Source: Moheibacter sediminis (lineage in GTDB: Bacteria; Bacteroidota; Bacteroidia; Flavobacteriales; Weeksellaceae). Taken from it: DNA of 64,000 nt. Where the stretch lies: contig NZ_FWXS01000012.1 of the NCBI RefSeq assembly GCF_900176425.1, positions 46,848 to 110,847 of the forward strand, given 5' to 3'. Made by a program: the position numbers and the translations under genes. The notes under the pieces were generated by a model. That model did no database searches. It saw only the letters and a list, made by a program, of their open reading frames with translations, and was not told the DNA's origin. Positions within the stretch are counted from its first letter, which is position 1. Every line of letters begins with the position of its first letter. Of the stretch, positions 50,746 through 60,637 are shown piece after piece.

Positions 50746-52359
50746 CTAAAGGGAAACCCCTCTTTTCCAGGGGATAAAATCATTCTGTTGAAGAATTTCG
50801 GCTTTGGTTTTAACTTCTCCGCTTGCAACTTCTATGATAAATTCCAGAAGTTCATCAGCCATTTCATCGATGGATTTTTCTCCGGTGATGATTTCTCCCG
50901 TATTGAAATCAATGATGTCCGGCATTCTTTCTGCCAATGAAGTGTTAGAAGAAATTTTTACCACCGGAACCACCGGATTTCCGGTTGGCGTTCCCAATCC
51001 CGTAGTGAACAAAACCGCGTTTGCCCCTGAACCAACCAAAGCTGTTGTACATTCTACATCATTTCCGGGAGTGCAAAGCAAATTCAGTCCCGGGCGTTTG
51101 ATGTATTCAGTAAAATCTAATACATCTTCGACAGGAGAAGAACCTCCTTTTTTTGCTGCACCAGCAGATTTCATCGCATCTGTAATCAATCCGTCCCTGA
51201 TGTTTCCGGGTGAAGGATTCATGTCAAATCCTGAACCTGCGGCGACAACTGAAGCTTCAAAATCTTTCATTAATTGTAAAAATCTCACAGCATCTTCTTC
51301 GTTCACACAGCGGTTTACCAATTCTTGTTCGACACCGCATAATTCGGGGAATTCAGACAAAATCGTTGCGCCGCCGATTGCGGTCATCAAATCTGATAAA
51401 CGACCTAAAGTCGGATTGGCTGAAATTCCTGAAAATCCATCCGATCCTCCACATTCCAATCCTAAAACAAGTTTTGAAATAGGAGCAGGATTACGTTCGA
51501 CTTCGTTGGCTTGTTTGATAGCTTCGTAAGAATCTTTGATCAGTCCATTCAACATTTCATCAACCGTTCCAGATTTTTGTTGCTCATAAATGATAATCGG
51601 TTTTTTATTGTCTGGACTAATTGCGTCTAACGCATCTTTAAATATTTGAATTTGAAGATTTTGGCAGCCTAAACTCAAAACCGTTGCACCAGCAACATTT
51701 GGATTTTTTACGTAACCAGCTAACAATCTTCCCAAAGCTTCTGCATCCTGGCGGATTCCGCCGCAACCACCTTGATGCGTGATGAATTTCACTTCGATAT
51801 TTTTGAAAACACGGTTGTCCATTTCGTCTTCTTCAACAATTTCAGTTTCAGAATTGTTAACTAAAGAGCGAAGTAAAAGCTGATGTTTACTCGCTTTTTC
51901 AAATAAAAGTTCTTTTTCGAAAACTTCTTTTAATATTTCAACATTTCGATTTTCACAAAAAACCAATGGGAAAAACAACCAAGTATTGGAAGTGCCGACT
52001 TGCCCGTCTTCGCGGTGGTAACCCATGAAAGTTCTGTTTTTCCATTTATCCACATTGGGGGGAGTCCATGAAGTCGTTTCCGTTTTTTTCTCAACTTTTG
52101 CGCTTTGGTGTTTTACATTTTCAGTTGTGATGACTTCACCTTTTTTGATTGGTAAATTCGCTTTTCCAACCAAAATTCCATACATGATAATTTTGTCGCC
52201 AACGATTAAATCTTCAGCTGAAAATTTATGTTTCGCTTTGGTATGTTTGAGGATTTCATATTCGATTCCCTCTACATTTACAATTTCTCCTGCATTCAAA
52301 TCCATCAATGCAACTACAACATTGTCAGTAGAATTCACTTTTATCGCTTTCTTTTGCAT
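50746..52359 (-). CDS. uxaA: Altronate dehydratase
   Basis: The 537-residue enzyme has an N-terminal SAF-like domain (residues 1-95) and the large C-terminal altronate/galactarate dehydratase domain (THQGGCGGIRQDAEALGRLLAG, LGLECGGSDGFSGI, GNDVECTTALVGSGANAVLFTTG). It converts D-altronate to 2-keto-3-deoxygluconate (KDG). Full length. Last gene of the uronate operon; the stop is convergent with lacI with almost no spacer. Confidence 0.94.
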   Translation of the reverse strand: MQKKAIKVNSTDNVVVALMDLNAGEIVNVEGIEYEILKHTKAKHKFSAEDLIVGDKIIMYGILVGKANLPIKKGEVITTENVKHQSAKVEKKTETTSWTPPNVDKWKNRTFMGYHREDGQVGTSNTWLFFPLVFCENRNVEILKEVFEKELLFEKASKHQLLLRSLVNNSETEIVEEDEMDNRVFKNIEVKFITHQGGCGGIRQDAEALGRLLAGYVKNPNVAGATVLSLGCQNLQIQIFKDALDAISPDNKKPIIIYEQQKSGTVDEMLNGLIKDSYEAIKQANEVERNPAPISKLVLGLECGGSDGFSGISANPTLGRLSDLMTAIGGATILSEFPELCGVEQELVNRCVNEEDAVRFLQLMKDFEASVVAAGSGFDMNPSPGNIRDGLITDAMKSAGAAKKGGSSPVEDVLDFTEYIKRPGLNLLCTPGNDVECTTALVGSGANAVLFTTGLGTPTGNPVVPVVKISSNTSLAERMPDIIDFNTGEIITGEKSIDEMADELLEFIIEVASGEVKTKAEILQQNDFIPWKRGVSL

Positions 52360-52379
52360 GACAATTAATCGAAATTTAA

Positions 52380-53840
52380 TTAATTTATAAATTGAGTGTA
52401 AGCTTCTTTAATTCCTAAAGAATCAATCAGCTCCAGCGCTTTTGCAACTTCATTTCTCAATTCAGGAATTTCCGTCAAATCTACGTCCCAAAAAGATTTA
52501 TTTTCCAATGAAAGCTGAGCGATTTGATTGTAATCATATGAATTCCAAATGGATTTGAATTCTTCAATAATTGATTCATCATCCAGAACCGGTAAAGTTT
52601 TATTTTGCCATTCGCATTTGTAAAAACGAATCAGCGAAGCCAACGCAAAAACGATATTTTTAGGTAATTGATTTTTCTTTTTCGTGTATTCAACCAAAGT
52701 TGGCAGAACTCTGACTTTAAATTTTGAAATTGAATTCAACGCAATACTCGAAAGAAAATGTTTCAAAAAAGGATTTCTGAAGCGGTCAAAAACATCTTCA
52801 GCATAAACTTTTAATTCATCTTCGGGCATATCCAAAACCGGAATGATTTCTTTGAAAACTGCTTCATTAATTAGTTTTGCGGTAAATTCATCATCGATTG
52901 CTTCTTTGACCGTTTCCTTTCCACACAAAATAGAAAAAGCAACCATCGCAGTGTGTGCGCCGTTTAAGATGCGGACTTTTGAAGTTCGGTAAGGATTTAA
53001 ATCGTTAACGATTAAAATGTTTTCATTCGCTTTGTCAAAAGGAATTTTTTTCAATAATTCTTGATTTCCTTCGATAACCCACAATAAAAATGCTTCAGAA
53101 ACGACAATTAATCCATCTTCATAATCCAATTGTTCCAAATAAAATTCGGTTCCATCTTTCGGATAACCCGGAACAATCCTGTCCACCAATGTGTTGTGGA
53201 ACGAATTACAATGCTCTACCCAATCTGTAAAATGTTTGTCAAGATTCCAAAGTTCAGCATATTTTAAAATATAACTTTTTAAAGTTGTGGCGTTGTCATT
53301 TATTAATTCCGAAGGAATAATCGTCAAACCTTTGTCCTCTGCGCCATGGAAGAATTTAAATCTTTCATAAAGCAAAGAGGTCAGTTTCGCAGGGAAATTT
53401 TTGTGTGGAACGGATGAAATTTTATTTTCCAATTCGTCAAAGACAATTCCCGATTCGGTCGTATTTGAAAATATAAATTGCAATTGTTCTTCTTTGGCTA
53501 AATTCAAATAATCTGTATAATTTTCATAAGGATTAATGGATTTTTGAATGGCAGAAATTATTCTTTTTTCATCAATTGTTTTGCTTTTCTTTACACCTCG
53601 GATGAACAAAGTATAAAGGTTTTCCTGCGCTTCAAAAACATCGAAATTACCTTTCGAAGGCGTTACTTTTACATGTGCAATTCCAGCGTTGAAATCCGCT
53701 TCTATATTCAGTTTATCCACAACATAATCAGAAAATGCACGAAGGAAATTTCCGCCGCCGAATTGTACGATTTTGATGGGAAGTTTTTTGTCAAGATTTA
53801 AATCTTCACGACTTATTTTATTTTTCAATTTTAATTCCAT
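52380..53840 (-). CDS. uxaB: Tagaturonate reductase
   Basis: The 486-residue enzyme belongs to the mannitol dehydrogenase family: an N-terminal Rossmann start (IVQFGGGNFLRAFSDYVVDKL) and the catalytic block KVRILNGAHTAMVAFS. It reduces tagaturonate to altronate with NADH. Between uxaA and the transporter with 20-bp and 0-bp gaps. Fructuronate reductase (UxuB) is related, but the neighbouring uxaA favours UxaB. Confidence 0.92.
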   Translation of the reverse strand: MELKLKNKISREDLNLDKKLPIKIVQFGGGNFLRAFSDYVVDKLNIEADFNAGIAHVKVTPSKGNFDVFEAQENLYTLFIRGVKKSKTIDEKRIISAIQKSINPYENYTDYLNLAKEEQLQFIFSNTTESGIVFDELENKISSVPHKNFPAKLTSLLYERFKFFHGAEDKGLTIIPSELINDNATTLKSYILKYAELWNLDKHFTDWVEHCNSFHNTLVDRIVPGYPKDGTEFYLEQLDYEDGLIVVSEAFLLWVIEGNQELLKKIPFDKANENILIVNDLNPYRTSKVRILNGAHTAMVAFSILCGKETVKEAIDDEFTAKLINEAVFKEIIPVLDMPEDELKVYAEDVFDRFRNPFLKHFLSSIALNSISKFKVRVLPTLVEYTKKKNQLPKNIVFALASLIRFYKCEWQNKTLPVLDDESIIEEFKSIWNSYDYNQIAQLSLENKSFWDVDLTEIPELRNEVAKALELIDSLGIKEAYTQFIN

Positions 53841-55370
53841 TTACTTGATAACCTTATATTTAGGGACAAGCGATTTCATAACCATCCATGCAACCAAATA
53901 GGCTACAGCACAAATGGAGAAAATAATCATGTATCCTTTGTCAATACCGTCCACGACAACCGCTCCGGATTTTTCTAAATTTTGGAAAAAACCTTCCGGT
54001 ATTCTTTGCTCATTTAATTCAGGAAATCTTTCCATCAAAGGAATGCCGTCAACGGTCGTCCATTCTCTGTGTGTGAAGTCGAATAACAATCCTGATCCTT
54101 TATTGATCAGAAATGAACCAACTCCCCCTGCCATTCCACCAATTCCTACAATCGTAGCAACTGCACTTTTTGGGAACATATCACTTACTGTTGAAAAAAT
54201 GTTTGCAGACCAAGCCTGATGAGCCGCACCAGCCACACCGATAATCAATACCGGAATCCAAAATGTATAAGAACCCAACGGCTGCGCCAATAAAGCCAAC
54301 AATGGGAAAAATGCAAAAATCAACATAGCACGCATTCTTCCTGCGTAAGGATTCATTCCTTTGCTATCCACGAAAAATTTTGGAAGCCATCCGCCGATGA
54401 TTGAAAATAAGGTGATTACATATAAAATGAATAAAGGAACTGCACTTTGTGTTGCATTCATTTGGTAAACTGAACTGAGGTAAGCCGGTGTCCAAAACAA
54501 ATAAAACCACCAAACGCCATCAGTCATGAATTTTCCGAATGCAAATGCCCAGGTTTGTCTGTATTTAAAACACTCAGCAAATGTTAATTTTCTGGCAGGT
54601 TCAGTACTTGCATCATGAGAAATATCTTCTTTATCTTGTTGAATGTATTCTAATTCAGGTTTATTTACTTTCGGGTGATCTTCAGGATTTTGATAAAGGA
54701 AAATCCAGAATCCCATCCAGATAAATCCTAATCCACCAATGATGATAAATGCCATTTCCCAACCCATTGCTTCTGCAATGAATGGAATAGTCAAAGGTGC
54801 TGCCAATGCACCCACAGTAGCACCGGCATTGAAAATACTCGTTGCCAATGCACGGTCTTTTTTAGGGAAATATTCGGCAGTAGCTTTGATAGCTCCCGGG
54901 AAATTTCCGGCTTCACCCACCGCCAAAATCAATCGGGCAAATATGAATAAAGTCACACTGGTGCTGATGACCAAAGAAACATCGTTTACTGTTGCAATCG
55001 CATTTTTAGCACCTTCAAATCCTACAAACCAGTTTCCTGAAGTGATTCCTGAAGTGGCAATTCCACAAAATGCATGCAAACAAGCTCCGACAGACCAGAT
55101 AGCAATCGCCCAAAGGAAACCTTTTTTTGTTCCCATTTTGTCAATGAATCTTCCTGCGAATAACATACTTATCGCATAGAATATTGAAAACAAAGCAGTG
55201 ATGTTTCCGTAATCGTTATTATTCCAATGAAATTCGGGTGCTAAATAATCTTTCCAAGTAAGTGATAAAACCTGTCTGTCGAGATAGTTGATGGTCGTAG
55301 CAACGAACAACAGCGAACAGACCGTCCACCTGTAATTGGTTTGTTTAAATGATTTAGTATTCTCGTTCAT
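53841..55370 (-). CDS. exuT: Hexuronate MFS transporter, ExuT-like
   Basis: The 509-residue transporter has about 12 membrane helices. The N-terminal TINYLDRQVLSLTWKDYLAPEFHW is typical of anion:cation symporters for hexuronates, and FARLILAVGEAGNFPGAIKATAEYFPKKDRA is the family signature. It imports galacturonate/glucuronate across the inner membrane. It is longer than E. coli ExuT owing to a C-terminal loop insertion (about 430-480). Adjacent to uxaB. Confidence 0.9.
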   Translation of the reverse strand: MNENTKSFKQTNYRWTVCSLLFVATTINYLDRQVLSLTWKDYLAPEFHWNNNDYGNITALFSIFYAISMLFAGRFIDKMGTKKGFLWAIAIWSVGACLHAFCGIATSGITSGNWFVGFEGAKNAIATVNDVSLVISTSVTLFIFARLILAVGEAGNFPGAIKATAEYFPKKDRALATSIFNAGATVGALAAPLTIPFIAEAMGWEMAFIIIGGLGFIWMGFWIFLYQNPEDHPKVNKPELEYIQQDKEDISHDASTEPARKLTFAECFKYRQTWAFAFGKFMTDGVWWFYLFWTPAYLSSVYQMNATQSAVPLFILYVITLFSIIGGWLPKFFVDSKGMNPYAGRMRAMLIFAFFPLLALLAQPLGSYTFWIPVLIIGVAGAAHQAWSANIFSTVSDMFPKSAVATIVGIGGMAGGVGSFLINKGSGLLFDFTHREWTTVDGIPLMERFPELNEQRIPEGFFQNLEKSGAVVVDGIDKGYMIIFSICAVAYLVAWMVMKSLVPKYKVIK

Positions 55371-55420
55371 TTGTGTGTTTTTGTCCTGCTTTTCGGCATT
55401 GAAAAGCTCTGTTAATTAAT

Positions 55421-56092
55421 TTAATTTCTCAATTCTTTTACTTTATTGATTGAGAATTTTACCGTTTCAGTAGTTTTTTCATAGTTAAATTGTCCGTCCT
55501 TATTTTTGACAAATAACTGTGAACCCAATCCTACGCAATAAGCGCCGGCATTGATCCATTGTGTTAAACTTTCGTTGGTCGGTTCCACACCGCCTGTCGG
55601 CATGATGTTGGTCCAGGGCATCGGAGCTTTTACAGCTTTGATGAAATCCGGTCCGCCAACCTGCAATGCAGGGAAAATCTTCACGATTTCAGCACCTAAT
55701 TCTTCTGCATAAGAAATTTCTGTAACCGTTCCGCAACCCGGCATCCAACCGATTTTTCTGCGGTTACATATTTTTGCAACTTCAGGATTGATGGATGGCG
55801 CGACGATGAAATTTGCGCCTAATTGGATGTAAAGTGAAGCCGTTCCCGGATCTACAACTGAACCAATTCCTAAAATCAATTCAGGCAATTTTTTTGATGC
55901 AAATTTTACCAATTCCGCAAAAACTTCATGTGCAAAATCGCTGCGATTGGTAAATTCAAAAATTCTTACACCTCCGTCATAACAAGCTCTCAAAACATTT
56001 TTACAGATTTCAACATCTGAGTGGTAAAAAACAGGAATGATTCCGGTTTCTTTTGCTTTGATTGCGACTTCTATTCTTGTAAATTTTGCCAT
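55421..56092 (-). CDS. kdgA: KDPG/KHG aldolase
   Basis: The 223-residue class I aldolase has the Schiff-base lysine in EIVKIFPALQVGG and the phosphate-binding MPTGGVEPTNESL. It splits 2-keto-3-deoxy-6-phosphogluconate into pyruvate and glyceraldehyde-3-phosphate. I start it at the ATG at 56092 (MAKFTRIEVAIKAKETGII), the usual start; the in-frame ATG at 56128 would overlap kdgK by 32 bp. Confidence 0.93.
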   Translation of the reverse strand: MAKFTRIEVAIKAKETGIIPVFYHSDVEICKNVLRACYDGGVRIFEFTNRSDFAHEVFAELVKFASKKLPELILGIGSVVDPGTASLYIQLGANFIVAPSINPEVAKICNRRKIGWMPGCGTVTEISYAEELGAEIVKIFPALQVGGPDFIKAVKAPMPWTNIMPTGGVEPTNESLTQWINAGAYCVGLGSQLFVKNKDGQFNYEKTTETVKFSINKVKELRN

Positions 56093-56096
56093 AATT

Positions 56097-57104
56097 TTAT
56101 CTTTTGATTCGACCACCTGAATTTCCATTCATCACTTCTGAGATTTCTTCTGCTGAAGCCAAATTAGCATCGCCTAAAATCGTATGTTTGATGGCACAAG
56201 CGGCGTTTGCAAAATTGAGTGCTTTTTCGGTGTCGAAATGAATTAAACCATAAATCAAACCTGCAGCAAAAGCATCTCCCGTACCGATTCTGTCAACTAC
56301 ATTGTTGACTTCGAGTTCATTGGTTTCGAAATATTCGCCATCTAACCAAGCTCTTCCCTGAGTGATTTGATTGCTTGCACTTTTGCCCATTCTGATTTTG
56401 TCAAATATATTTTTAATCGAAGGAAACTCTGATTTTAATTTTTGTGAAGCTTCAATAAATCCTTCTTTGTCTGAATTAAAATTAGTTCCTAAAATTTCAT
56501 TGATTTCATTTACTCCACCGATAAAAATTGTTGAAAGACCAACCAATTCTACCAAAATTTCCTGACCTTTTTTGCCATATTTCCAAAGATTGCTTCGGTA
56601 AGCAGGATCAGTTGTAATCTGAATTCCTTTTGAATTTGCTACTTGTAAAGCTTCTTTTAAGCTTAAATATGCATTTTCTGAAATTCCTGGCGTGATGCCT
56701 GTCCAGTGGAAATATTCGGCATCTTCCAAGATTTCATTCCAATTCAATTCAGAAGGATTAATATTGGCAAAAGAACCATTTAATCTGTTGTAAGCAATTC
56801 TGCTGGAACGGTTTCCTGAACCAACTTCTAAAAGGTAAGTTCCTAAAGGATGTTCATTTTTGATGACATTGGAAGTGTTAATTCCAAAACTTTGCATCGA
56901 AGCAATTGCCGCTTCACCCACAAAATCATCAGCAACCGCCGTAATGTGTTTTGTGTTCAAACCCAAAACCGACAAAGATGCCGCGACATTCATTTCAGTT
57001 CCGCCAAAGAAAAATTCCATCGAATTGCTCTGTCTGAGCATTCGGTTTCCGGCAGGGGAGAGGCGCATCATGACTTCTCCAAATGTGACAATTTTCGGAT
57101 TCAT
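56097..57104 (-). CDS. kdgK: 2-keto-3-deoxygluconate kinase
   Basis: The 335-residue PfkB-family kinase has the N-terminal GEVMMRLSP, FFGGTEMNVA and the C-terminal anion-hole motif DRIGTGDAFAAGLIYG (catalytic Asp). It phosphorylates KDG to KDPG with ATP. It directly precedes kdgA (4-bp gap to the chosen start). Confidence 0.94.
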   Translation of the reverse strand: MNPKIVTFGEVMMRLSPAGNRMLRQSNSMEFFFGGTEMNVAASLSVLGLNTKHITAVADDFVGEAAIASMQSFGINTSNVIKNEHPLGTYLLEVGSGNRSSRIAYNRLNGSFANINPSELNWNEILEDAEYFHWTGITPGISENAYLSLKEALQVANSKGIQITTDPAYRSNLWKYGKKGQEILVELVGLSTIFIGGVNEINEILGTNFNSDKEGFIEASQKLKSEFPSIKNIFDKIRMGKSASNQITQGRAWLDGEYFETNELEVNNVVDRIGTGDAFAAGLIYGLIHFDTEKALNFANAACAIKHTILGDANLASAEEISEVMNGNSGGRIKR

Positions 57105-57110
57105 TTTTTA

Positions 57111-58508
57111 TTAAAAATCGAAATAATTTTTAGCATTGTGGTAACATATGTCAGAAACCATTTTTCCAACTAATTCCATGTCTTGAGGTAATTCCCCGGA
57201 AGCCATTTCCTGACCCAATAAATTACACAAAACACGTCTGAAATATTCGTGCCGCGGGAATGAAAGGAAGCTTCTTGAATCGGTGAGCATACCTACAAAA
57301 CAGCTTATCAATCCCATATTAGACAAGGCATTCATCTGTTTTTCCATTCCGTCTTTTTGGTCTAAAAACCACCATCCTGAACCAAATTGAACTTTTCCTT
57401 TGATGCTTCCATCATTGAAATTTCCAATCATGGTAGCGAAAATTTCGTTGTCTGAAGGGTTCAAATTGTACAAAATGGTTTTTGTCAGTTTATCTTTCCC
57501 GTCAAGTGTATTTAAAAATCTTGACAAATTTGCTGCTTGTTTAAAATCACCAATGGAATCCCAACCTGTGTCCGGTCCCAAAATGCGGTACATTCTTTCA
57601 TTGTTATTTCTCAAAGCCCCCAAGTGAAATTGCTGTACCCAATCATATTGATGGTAAGTTTCCCCCAAAAACAATAAAATTGCAGTTTTGAATTTTTCAA
57701 TTTCGGATGAATTTAATTCTCCACTGTTGATTTTCTTTTCGAAGATTGAATTGATTTCCGAATCGGTAAATTCTTCAAAAGAAATATTGTTCAATCCATG
57801 GTCGCATAATCTGCATCCATTTTCGTGAAAAAAATCTATTCTTTTGGTCAAAGCTTCTTGTAAATCCTGATAAGATTTTATTTCAATGCCGGCAGCTTCG
57901 CCTAATTTTTGGATGTAAGAATTGTAATCTGTATTGTCAATCAAAATCGCTTTGTCAGGTCGGAAAGCAGTACTTACTTTGATTTTGAAATCAGAATTTT
58001 TAAGTAATTGATGGTATTCAAGTGTATCTGTAGGGTCTTCAGTTGTACAAACGGTTTCTGCGTTCATTAATTCCAAAAGCCCACGTGTATGTTTTTCAGG
58101 ATTTTGAAGTTGAGCGGAAGTATTTTCATAAACTTCAGCTGCATTTTTTTCATTTAATAATTCATCAATTCCGAAATATCTTTTCAATTCCAAATGTGTC
58201 CAATGGTACAAAGGATTTCTCAAAGTATGAGGGACTGTTTTTGCCCAAGCTTCGAATTTTTCTTTGTCAGAGCCATCTCCGGTAATGTATTTTTCATTGA
58301 CACCCATAGTACGCATCGCTCTCCATTTGTAATGGTCACCGGTAATCCACACTTTTGAAATGTTTTCAAAAACATGGTTTTCAGCAATTTCTTGTGGAGG
58401 CAAATGGTTGTGGTAATCGATGATCGGTTGTTTTTCCGCATAATTGAAGTATAATTCTTCCGCGAATTTATTTTGTAATAAAAAATTATCTGTAATAAAT
58501 GTTTTCAT
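57111..58508 (-). CDS. uxaC: Glucuronate/galacturonate isomerase
   Basis: The 465-residue enzyme has the UxaC pattern YFNYAEKQPIIDYHNHLPP (metal-binding His pair, residues 32-40), FRPDKAI, LCDHGLNN and GMLTDSRSFLSFPRHEYFRR. It converts galacturonate to tagaturonate (and glucuronate to fructuronate). Full length. It is third in the operon, after kduI and kduD. Confidence 0.95.
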   Translation of the reverse strand: MKTFITDNFLLQNKFAEELYFNYAEKQPIIDYHNHLPPQEIAENHVFENISKVWITGDHYKWRAMRTMGVNEKYITGDGSDKEKFEAWAKTVPHTLRNPLYHWTHLELKRYFGIDELLNEKNAAEVYENTSAQLQNPEKHTRGLLELMNAETVCTTEDPTDTLEYHQLLKNSDFKIKVSTAFRPDKAILIDNTDYNSYIQKLGEAAGIEIKSYQDLQEALTKRIDFFHENGCRLCDHGLNNISFEEFTDSEINSIFEKKINSGELNSSEIEKFKTAILLFLGETYHQYDWVQQFHLGALRNNNERMYRILGPDTGWDSIGDFKQAANLSRFLNTLDGKDKLTKTILYNLNPSDNEIFATMIGNFNDGSIKGKVQFGSGWWFLDQKDGMEKQMNALSNMGLISCFVGMLTDSRSFLSFPRHEYFRRVLCNLLGQEMASGELPQDMELVGKMVSDICYHNAKNYFDF

Positions 58509-58517
58509 GATGTTTGT

Positions 58518-59300
58518 TTATTCGTTTGAAGGTTTTCCTATGGTTGCCAAAATTCCTCCGTCCACATAAATAATTTGTCCGTTTACAAAATTGCTGGCTT
58601 CGGAAGAAAGGAAAATTGCAGTTCCGGCAAGATCTTCAGGATTCCCCCAACGTCCTGTTGGTGTGCGGTTTATGATGAATTCATTGAACGGATTTCCGTC
58701 TACGCGAATCGGTTTTGTCTGAGAAGTCGCAAAATATCCGGGACCAATTCCATTGACCTGAATATTGTGTTTTGCCCATTCGGTCGCCAAATTTCGGGTA
58801 AGCATTTTCAATCCACCTTTTGCCGCCGCATAAGCCGAAACGTTGTCACGACCCAATTCGCTCATCATCGAACAAATGTTGATGATTTTTCCTGATTTTC
58901 GTGTAATCATTCCTTTAGCAACTAATTGCGACATGATGAAAGGTCCAACTAAATCAACATCAATTACTTGACGGAAATCTTCGACCGGCATATCAATCGC
59001 CAAAACGCGTTTTATGATGCCGGCATTGTTTACCAAAATATCAATTTTCCCGTGCTTTTCTTCAATCAAAGCAACTTGTTTTGCGGCTTCTGTTTGATTG
59101 GTTACATCAAATAAGTAACCTTCCGCTTTGAAGCCTTTTGAGCGGTAATATTCCAAAGCTTCATCTAATTTTGAAGGTGTTGTGCTTGTGATGGCCAATT
59201 CGGCACCGGCTGATCCGATTCCTTCAGCCATCGCCAATCCCAGCCCGTGTGTGGCGCCGGTGATTAAGGCAACTTTTCCTGATAAGTCAAATAAATTCAT
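58518..59300 (-). CDS. kduD: 2-keto-3-deoxygluconate-forming dehydrogenase (SDR)
   Basis: The 260-residue short-chain dehydrogenase has TGATHGLGLAMA (cofactor binding, about 15-26), NNAG, catalytic Ser (ICSMMSELG) and YAAAKGG. It reduces 3-deoxy-D-glycero-2,5-hexodiulosonate to KDG. Neighbouring kduI makes the KduD call firmer than the related gluconate 5-dehydrogenase. Eight bp after kduI. Confidence 0.92.
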   Translation of the reverse strand: MNLFDLSGKVALITGATHGLGLAMAEGIGSAGAELAITSTTPSKLDEALEYYRSKGFKAEGYLFDVTNQTEAAKQVALIEEKHGKIDILVNNAGIIKRVLAIDMPVEDFRQVIDVDLVGPFIMSQLVAKGMITRKSGKIINICSMMSELGRDNVSAYAAAKGGLKMLTRNLATEWAKHNIQVNGIGPGYFATSQTKPIRVDGNPFNEFIINRTPTGRWGNPEDLAGTAIFLSSEASNFVNGQIIYVDGGILATIGKPSNE

Positions 59301-59308
59301 CTGTTTAA

Positions 59309-60145
59309 TTATTTTAATTCATCAGTTTTAATTCCGTCCATATCGCTATAATCCAGGTTTTCACCCGCCATTCCCCAAATAAAAGTATAGTTGGAAGTTC
59401 CTGCGCCGGAGTGGATTGACCATTCCGGAGACAAAACAGCTTCGCGGTTTTTCATAAAAATGTGGCGTGTTTCATCGGGTTGTCCCATGAAATGACTGAT
59501 GGATTGTCCTTTTTCCAAATCGAAATAGAAATAAGCTTCCATTCTTCTTTCATGTGTGTGAGCCGGCATAGTGTTCCAAACGCTTCCTTCTTGTAATTCG
59601 GTCATTCCCATTTGCAATTGACAAGTTTCAAGGACGCTGTTTACAATAAGTTTGTTGATGATTCTTTTGTTAGAATATTTTGTTTCTCCTAATTCTACGA
59701 TTTCGGCTTCGTGTTTTGTAACCTTTTTGGTTGGATAAGTTTTATGAGCGGGCGCAGAATTGATGTAGAAATAAGGTTGTCCAGTTCCGTCCTTCTCAAA
59801 AATTACCTCTTTGTTTCCTTTCCCGACGTACAATGCTTCTTTATTTCCCAATTCGAAAACCGTTCCGTCAACGATAACCTTACCTTTTTCGCCAACGTTG
59901 ATGATTCCTAATTCTCTTCTTTCCAAGAAATATTCAGCTTTCAAATCATCCGTAGGTTCTAATTTCAGCGCTTTTGAAACAGGGAATACGCTGCCGACAA
60001 TCAAACGGTCGTACATTGAATAAACCAATTTTATTTCATCATTTTGGAACAAATCATTGATAAGGAAATGTTCCCTCATTTCTTCAGTAGTATAATTTTT
60101 GACATCTTTTGGATGATGTGCATAACGAAATTCTGAATTAATCAT
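59309..60145 (-). CDS. kduI: 5-keto-4-deoxyuronate isomerase
   Basis: The 278-residue cupin enzyme has the metal site PAHTHERRMEAYFYFDL (two His and a Glu) and HIFMKNREAVLSPEWSIHSGAGTSNY. It converts 4-deoxy-L-threo-5-hexosulose uronate, the product of lyases and GH105, to the substrate of KduD. First gene of the operon; a LacI operator lies 35 bp upstream. Confidence 0.95.
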   Translation of the reverse strand: MINSEFRYAHHPKDVKNYTTEEMREHFLINDLFQNDEIKLVYSMYDRLIVGSVFPVSKALKLEPTDDLKAEYFLERRELGIINVGEKGKVIVDGTVFELGNKEALYVGKGNKEVIFEKDGTGQPYFYINSAPAHKTYPTKKVTKHEAEIVELGETKYSNKRIINKLIVNSVLETCQLQMGMTELQEGSVWNTMPAHTHERRMEAYFYFDLEKGQSISHFMGQPDETRHIFMKNREAVLSPEWSIHSGAGTSNYTFIWGMAGENLDYSDMDGIKTDELK

Positions 60146-60179
60146 TTTTTTGCTTTTTATTATTTAAAATTAAATTTAA

Positions 60180-60193
60180 TGCAATCGATTACA
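60180..60193. promoter_or_regulatory. LacI-type operator TGCAATCGATTACA (kduI operon)
   Basis: Palindromic match with the sites at 49107 and 49503, 35 bp upstream of kduI and adjoining the probable promoter core, so repression by occlusion is likely. Confidence 0.72.
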
Positions 60194-60535
60194 TTATTGA
60201 ATCTAATTTGCATCAGCGTAATTCATTTCGGTAAAATTATAAAAAGATTTTAAATAATGTATAAAAAACACCGGAATATTAGTAGAAGTAAATTTTAGAT
60301 TTGGAGATTTAAAAATTGTAAATTAAATATTTGATAATCAGACATTTATAATAATTTTAATGTTGATAATTTTTAATTGTTTTTAATAAATAGTGATTTT
60401 TTATTCTTAAATTAAAAAATATAAGTCGGGAAAACATATTTTTATGATGTAATTAATACACCAATTATCTATTTTTTTAATGAAATAATATAATTGAATT
60501 TTATTCATTAAAATTGAGAGAAAACTGAAATATAA

Positions 60536-60549
60536 TGCAATCGATTAAT
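60536..60549. promoter_or_regulatory. Weaker LacI-type operator TGCAATCGATTAAT
   Basis: Left half and centre match the other sites, right half diverges. It is 89 bp before the TPR regulator gene and 356 bp from the site at 60180. Confidence 0.45.
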
Positions 60550-60637
60550 TATTGTCAATAAAAATAATTTGTCAAAAAAAAGTATTTGAAATGTTTTAAC
60601 TTTACAACATCCATATTTTGCTTTTGAGGGCTTTTTT

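Larger units (their letters stand above)
60146..60637. other. AT-rich divergent region between kduI operon and TPR regulator gene
   Basis: 492 bp with no gene. It holds an operator at 60180 and a half-conserved copy at 60536. TAAATTTA at 60171-60178 (minus strand, one mismatch from the promoter core) lies next to the first operator. Confidence 0.6.
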
